This document shows positions 59,937 through 64,000 of a stretch of DNA of 64,000 bases, one piece after another. Below the pieces are notes generated by a model. The model saw only the letters and a program-made list of their open reading frames with translations, was not told the origin of the DNA and searched no databases. This DNA is from Acidobacteriota bacterium. GTDB lineage: Bacteria; Acidobacteriota; Blastocatellia; Pyrinomonadales; Pyrinomonadaceae. Position numbers and translations under genes: made by a program. Position 1 is the stretch's first letter. Each line of letters begins with the position of its first letter. Location of the stretch: contig CP065003.1 in assembly GCA_016700175.1 (NCBI GenBank), positions 382,001 to 446,000 of the forward strand, in the 5' to 3' direction.

Positions 59937-60344
59937 CCGGCATCCCAGGTTCGATCGAATCGCTCTCCGAATCTCGGCCCAGGCTGTTTACAGCAGCGAC
60001 CGGAGCATTCGGAAATATCAGATAGGCTGAGGCTTATGACGTTTTCACTCTTGATTTTGAAAATGATCTAAAGTAAGGTCTTGCAAGGGAGAACGCTTAA
60101 TTTACTAAAGAACCGATGTTCGAGTTAACTGATTGCTTTGCTCCCTGGAACAACAAAGAGAATTGTTAACTTAACCACACTGAATAGGTCTCTGCCTTCG
60201 CCGCGGTCGAACGCGATGGAGGGTAAAGAGCTATATTTGCAATAATTGTGTAGCTTGCGTGCAAATCATATGTTATGATTTGCGGGTCGTACGCTTACAT
60301 TTGAACCTAAAGTTTAAGAAACTTATTTTCGGCGGAGGAATGTG
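59937..60344 (+). promoter_or_regulatory. Upstream region of the OmpA/PKD gene with 10-bp perfect palindrome
   Basis: No gene lies in these 408 bases. At 60261-60283 there is a perfect inverted repeat, GCAAATCATA then TGT then TATGATTTGC, about 60 bases before the ATG. TTGTGT at 60246-60251 with TATGTT at 60269-60274 (17-base spacing) could be the promoter, placing the palindrome over the -10 region as a repressor site would be. GGAGG at 60334-60338 is the ribosome site, six bases before the ATG at 60345. The rest is A/T-rich, with GTTAAC words near 60125 and 60167. Confidence 0.5.
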
Positions 60345-62765
60345 ATGAAACTCGCTAATAGGGCGTTTCTACTTACGATCATATTGATGTCGCTCGTGAT
60401 GGCCGCTACCGGCCAGACACTGCGACCGGAGTCCGACGACAGGAACATAGCCCCGACGGTTGGAACGGGCGGTCCGGTCGGCGGTCCTACGGGACTGTTC
60501 ACGGTTTACGACGGACAGACACTCCGGAAAGGGGAGTTTACGTTCAGCGTTGCCTATAGCAATTTCGATCGCGATCCGGGAGATGCGGACATCGTGGAAG
60601 TTCCTGTGAGCTTCCAGATCGGTCTCAGCGATTATCTCGAACTTTTCTTTAATACGGACGCTTACAGGGCGGTCAACATCAACTCGCCGAGGCATCTATC
60701 GAGTTTCTATCTGCCGAACGCGACCTATTTTGACGGTCCGGCTATCGTGCTTGCGCCTCCGGGTCTTCTAAACAACCAGTTCGCGGGGCAGCCGGTCTTC
60801 CGGCCGAGCGGAAACCAGCCGTTCGTGTTCTTCCCGTACGTAGGTGGCTCGGCAGGCACTTACGGATACCCGATCAGTGCTACGCATAACCCGGTCCTCG
60901 GCGCAGGGATTCCCAGCGGCGCTCAGGCGCTATTCCCTGGAATCGGCTCCATTTACGGAAGTATTCTTCCGGGTGTAGTCCTTCAGTCGATATTCGTTAA
61001 CGCGAATCCCCAAGGCGGCGCGACTATCGAAGTCCCGCAGGTTTACACGACCTCGCCGGCGTACCTTCCCGATGCTCCGTTTATAGGGCGTCCGTACGGC
61101 GAATCCGCGTTCAGTACCTTTACGGCGGGCGCGAAGATTCGCTTCACTGGTCCGACGAATCCTGTCGGTGTCGGCATAATTCCGTTCTACAGATTCTACG
61201 CGGACAGGCCGAACGATTCCGACGGCTTCACGATGCTTCAGAGAGGCGCCAGCCCCGGTTCGAAACGCGGCGACATCGGTCTGATCGGTTTCGCCGATGT
61301 AAGGGTCCGCAAGTGGCTGAACATTTCAGCGAACGTTGGCTACATCTATAACGGCGACGTCAAAGGCGACCTTCCCGGCAGCGGGAACGTCACGCTCCTT
61401 GACAGGCCGGACGAGCTGATCGCCGCGTTCGGAATCGACTTTCCCGTCAACAAGTACTTCCAGCCGATAGCGGAGTTCCGCTCGCTGCAGTACGTCGGCG
61501 GAAGAACGCCGAACTCGTTTGAGAACAGCCCGTACGACGCTTTGATCGGTGCTCGCGTGTTCCCGAGGCGGTGGTTCGGTTTCGGTGCCGCATACAGGCA
61601 TCACCTGAATCCTCAGGACATCGGGTCGTTCGACGATAGCGATACATTCAACGGCACGATCGTGGTCCCGTGCTTTACGACGGTTCCGGGAACACCTAAC
61701 GATGAGGGTGAACCGACCTGCCAGCCGCAGGTAATCCGCACTTCCTTTGACGGAGTCCCGGCCGGTTTCAGGCCTTCTTCGGATCCGCACGGGTTCATGG
61801 TGCAGGCTTGGGTCGGAAGGCGTAACGAACGGGCCGCTGAGGTGCTCAACCAGCCGGCAGTCATCAACACTGTCGATCTGAGCAACAGCACGATCACGAA
61901 GCCCTGCGCTCCCGGATTCCAGCCGCGGGAAGGCGTCGAATGCCGCGATGACCAGACGGTAAACGTCAGGACGAACGCGACCGATCCGGAAAATGATGTC
62001 ATCACGTACAACTACACGGTTTCCGGCGGACGCATCGTCGGCCAGGGCGCGAACGTGACCTGGGACCTCAGCGGAGTCAACACCGGTACGTACACGATCA
62101 CGGTTGCTGTAGATGACGGCTGCGGAGTCTGTTCGGAGACGAAGACCGAAACGGTCGAAGTTGTCGAATGCGACTGCGTCAAGGTATGCGAATGCCCGAC
62201 TCTCACAGTTGACGGTCCTGCTTCGGCAGTAAAACCGGGCGATACGATGACGTTCAGGGCGAATGTTGTCGGCGGCAACCAGCAGAACATCACTTATAAC
62301 TGGACGGTCAGCCAGGGTACGATCGTCAGCGGTCAGGGCACGCCCCAGATCGTTGTCGGCACCGAGGGCCTTGAGGACACCAACATTCAGGCCACGGTCA
62401 CGATCACCGGCGACGAAGGCTGCAACTGCGAAGAGTCCGCCTCCGAAACTGGCGTGATAATAGGTGTGCCGGAACCCGATCTGGTCGACGAGTTCGGTCC
62501 TATCCCGAACAACGACGTGAAGGCCAGGCTCGACATCTTCGCCAACAGGCTGGCGAACGAGCCGACGTCCTCCGGATACATCGTCAACTACGGCAGTGCT
62601 CGCGACGTTACGCGCCGCGAACAGCTGATCCGCACCTACCTGGTCAGCGACAAGGGCATCGATCCTTCGAGGCTCGTGTTCGTGAACGGCGGCGTCGAGA
62701 GCGCCATCCGCACCAGGCTGTGGATCGTTCCTGCCGGTGCCGATGCCAGCACGGTGAACGAATAG
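60345..62765 (+). CDS. Outer-membrane protein with PKD-like domains and OmpA-like C terminus
   Basis: An 806-residue exported protein from the ATG at 60345, which has GGAGG six bases upstream; a GTG one codon earlier is less likely. A signal peptide (FLLTIILMSLVMAATGQ) precedes a large beta-rich region (residues 30-490; FTFSVAYSNFDRDPGDADIV, GLSDYLELFFNTDAYRAV, FGFGAAYRHHLNPQDIG), probably a beta barrel. Two PKD/Ig-like domains follow (DPENDVITYNYTVSGGRIVG and NITYNWTVSQGTIVSGQG) with a Cys-rich joint (VECDCVKVCECPTL). The C terminus (DEFGPIPNNDVKARLDIFAN, RREQLIRTYLVSDKGIDPSR) is OmpA-like and would bind peptidoglycan. Confidence 0.82.
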   Translation: MKLANRAFLLTIILMSLVMAATGQTLRPESDDRNIAPTVGTGGPVGGPTGLFTVYDGQTLRKGEFTFSVAYSNFDRDPGDADIVEVPVSFQIGLSDYLELFFNTDAYRAVNINSPRHLSSFYLPNATYFDGPAIVLAPPGLLNNQFAGQPVFRPSGNQPFVFFPYVGGSAGTYGYPISATHNPVLGAGIPSGAQALFPGIGSIYGSILPGVVLQSIFVNANPQGGATIEVPQVYTTSPAYLPDAPFIGRPYGESAFSTFTAGAKIRFTGPTNPVGVGIIPFYRFYADRPNDSDGFTMLQRGASPGSKRGDIGLIGFADVRVRKWLNISANVGYIYNGDVKGDLPGSGNVTLLDRPDELIAAFGIDFPVNKYFQPIAEFRSLQYVGGRTPNSFENSPYDALIGARVFPRRWFGFGAAYRHHLNPQDIGSFDDSDTFNGTIVVPCFTTVPGTPNDEGEPTCQPQVIRTSFDGVPAGFRPSSDPHGFMVQAWVGRRNERAAEVLNQPAVINTVDLSNSTITKPCAPGFQPREGVECRDDQTVNVRTNATDPENDVITYNYTVSGGRIVGQGANVTWDLSGVNTGTYTITVAVDDGCGVCSETKTETVEVVECDCVKVCECPTLTVDGPASAVKPGDTMTFRANVVGGNQQNITYNWTVSQGTIVSGQGTPQIVVGTEGLEDTNIQATVTITGDEGCNCEESASETGVIIGVPEPDLVDEFGPIPNNDVKARLDIFANRLANEPTSSGYIVNYGSARDVTRREQLIRTYLVSDKGIDPSRLVFVNGGVESAIRTRLWIVPAGADASTVNE

Positions 62766-62805
62766 TCCTTAGCTCCCGAGCCTTCGGGTAAGGGACATTC
62801 TTCCG

Positions 62806-62840
62806 AACGGGAGGCGGCGATCCGCCTCCCGTTTTTTTTT
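62806..62840 (+). terminator. Strong factor-independent terminator
   Basis: AACGGGAGGCGG, loop CGAT, CCGCCTCCCGTT: a 12-bp perfect stem followed by a run of T residues to 62840. It lies 41 bases after the stop of the OmpA/PKD gene and is the clearest terminator in the window. Confidence 0.93.
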
Positions 62841-62989
62841 GTTTTGAAGGGGTTTAACAAAGACAGGCGCCAGAATTGTAGACAACATCGATTCGATGGG
62901 GTAACATCATCAACTACGGTTGTACTGATCGTCCTTTCCCATAATCTTCAATCGGGTCGACCACAAGAGTTAAACCTCTACATCAAGTT

Positions 62990-64000
62990 ATGAATTCAAG
63001 ATCTATCTGGAACGTCTTGCGGGTGAAACTGACCGTTGCGGTCCTTTCGCTGTTTGTTGTGACCGGTTTTGCGAGCGACGAGATCGCGAAGTTCAGGCAG
63101 TGGCAGAACATTGGACCCTCGGGCGGCGACGTCCGTGCTATTGAGGTCGATCCGAAGAACAAGAATCATCTGTTCCTGACAACTCTGGACGGGCAGATCT
63201 ACGGATCTTACGACGCGGGAACGACGTGGGAGCTTCTTGCAAACCTTCACGAGCCTCAGCTGGTGCTCGACGACTTGATCATCGATCCGAGGGATTCGAA
63301 CATCCTCTACGTCGCGGGGCACCGCGGCAAACGTCCGGGAGGCTTCTTCAAGAGCATCGACGGCGGAAAGAACTGGAAAGCGGCGAAGGAGCTCAAGGGT
63401 GAATCGATCCACGCGATGGTCCAGGCTTCAAAGGACCCGAATATGCTCCTTGTCGGCTCCGTAAGCGGCGTGTGGGTCTCAAGGGATTCCGGAGACACGT
63501 GGACGAAATTCTCGTCAAACACGACGCCCGAGAAGCTCGACGCACTGGCGATCGATCCGCGCGACACCAATATCATCTATGCCGGCACCTGGTGGCGCGC
63601 ATACAAAACGACCGACGGAGGCAACAACTGGCGGCTTGTGAAGGACGGAATGATCGACGATTCGGACGTGTTCGCGATCGACATCAATCCGGAGAATCCC
63701 GATCATGTCATCGCGTCCGCATGTTCGGGCATTTACGAATCGACGAACGGGGGCGAGAAGTGGCGAAAAATTCAAGGTATTCCTTCGCAGTCGAGGCGAA
63801 CCAGGGACATCGTTCAGCACCCGGCCAAGACGGGCGTTATTTTTGCGGGCACGACCGAGGGTCTCTGGATGAGTACGAACGGAGGAAGGTCCTGGCGGAT
63901 GACGACGACCAAGGACACGATCGTGAACTCGATCGCGGTACATCCGGAAGCGCCTGACCGTGTTTTCATCGGAACTGACAACAACGGTGTGATGGTCTCG
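62990..64000 (+). CDS. BNR/sortilin-like repeat protein (N-terminal part, runs off the window)
   Basis: An open frame starts with the ATG at 62990 and continues to the window end (337 residues seen). A signal segment (LTVAVLSLFVVTGFASD) is followed by tandem blades of a beta-propeller: WQNIGPSGGDVRAIEVDPKN, GQIYGSYDAGTTWELLANL, GGFFKSIDGGKNWKAAKEL, VWVSRDSGDTWTKFSSNT, AYKTTDGGNNWRLVKDG and LWMSTNGGRSWRMTTT. The S-x-D-x-G-x-T/N-W motif is the BNR/Asp-box signature found in sortilin-like, sialidase-like and Ycf48-like proteins. It is probably secreted or periplasmic. The ribosome site is weak. Confidence 0.85.
   Translation, partial: MNSRSIWNVLRVKLTVAVLSLFVVTGFASDEIAKFRQWQNIGPSGGDVRAIEVDPKNKNHLFLTTLDGQIYGSYDAGTTWELLANLHEPQLVLDDLIIDPRDSNILYVAGHRGKRPGGFFKSIDGGKNWKAAKELKGESIHAMVQASKDPNMLLVGSVSGVWVSRDSGDTWTKFSSNTTPEKLDALAIDPRDTNIIYAGTWWRAYKTTDGGNNWRLVKDGMIDDSDVFAIDINPENPDHVIASACSGIYESTNGGEKWRKIQGIPSQSRRTRDIVQHPAKTGVIFAGTTEGLWMSTNGGRSWRMTTTKDTIVNSIAVHPEAPDRVFIGTDNNGVMVS

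Overview
The window reads as a Gram-negative chromosome of moderate-to-high GC. It carries an OmpA-type outer-membrane protein, Sec, Tat and lipoprotein export signals, a split glycine decarboxylase (GcvPA/GcvPB), a pyruvate dehydrogenase with separate E1 alpha, E1 beta and E2 genes, and intergenic DNA full of short modular palindromes. I infer an Acidobacteriota-like lineage (Blastocatellia/Pyrinomonadaceae type). This rests on gene style and intergenic texture only; there is no rRNA in the window.

Layout. 0-11 kb: nagA, an EamA permease, pyruvate dehydrogenase E2, a large secreted protein of unknown function, a PAF-acetylhydrolase-like esterase, tRNA-Gln(CTG), rtcB, a small membrane protein bracketed by ~195-bp direct repeats, and a DUF2200 gene. 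11.4-43.3 kb: a large envelope-glycan locus. Its minus-strand arm (31.0 to 11.4 kb) has a GT2, a Wzx-like flippase, several GT-C membrane glycosyltransferases, a polyprenyl-phosphate-sugar synthase-like GT2, an ICMT-like methyltransferase, an FAD oxidoreductase and a GH30-like lipoprotein. It then holds a tightly overlapped seven-gene acyl-transfer operon and ends with a UbiA/DPPR-synthase-like enzyme. Its plus-strand arm (31.5 to 40.9 kb) has two paralogous small membrane proteins flanking a second FAD oxidoreductase, two GT4, a polysaccharide deacetylase, a radical-SAM/SPASM protein, a GT2 and a GT-C. A second GH30-like protein fused to FG-GAP repeats closes the locus. 43.9-64 kb: pdhB-pdhA, dsbD, a cysteine dioxygenase, the gcv cluster (T, zinc ribbon, H, PA, a Tat-exported class V aminotransferase-like protein, PB), three secreted/TPR genes, larE, an OmpA/PKD protein and the start of a BNR/sortilin-like repeat protein.

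Best candidate for an undescribed system: 12785-18575 (minus strand). Gene order is FkbH-like, acyl carrier protein, SGNH protein (DltD-like), 42-residue single-pass microprotein, MBOAT (DltB-like), MaoC-like, SDR. Every junction overlaps or is separated by one base. The architecture mirrors the Gram-positive dlt system (carrier protein, DltB, DltD, DltX), but with an FkbH-type loader in place of DltA. The microprotein, which lies only in a short overlapped gap, ends in Tyr-Gly-Gly-Phe, matching the C-terminal Y-x-x-F logic of DltX. I infer an O-acylation machine that moves a carrier-bound, perhaps glycerate-derived, acyl group across the membrane onto the glycan made by the surrounding genes.

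Intergenic DNA is also notable. It has three copies of a 111-bp palindrome-rich element, a 129-bp tandem duplication, a 9-nt tandem repeat that starts exactly at the first base after the stop codon of two unrelated genes, and long inverted repeats around several genes.
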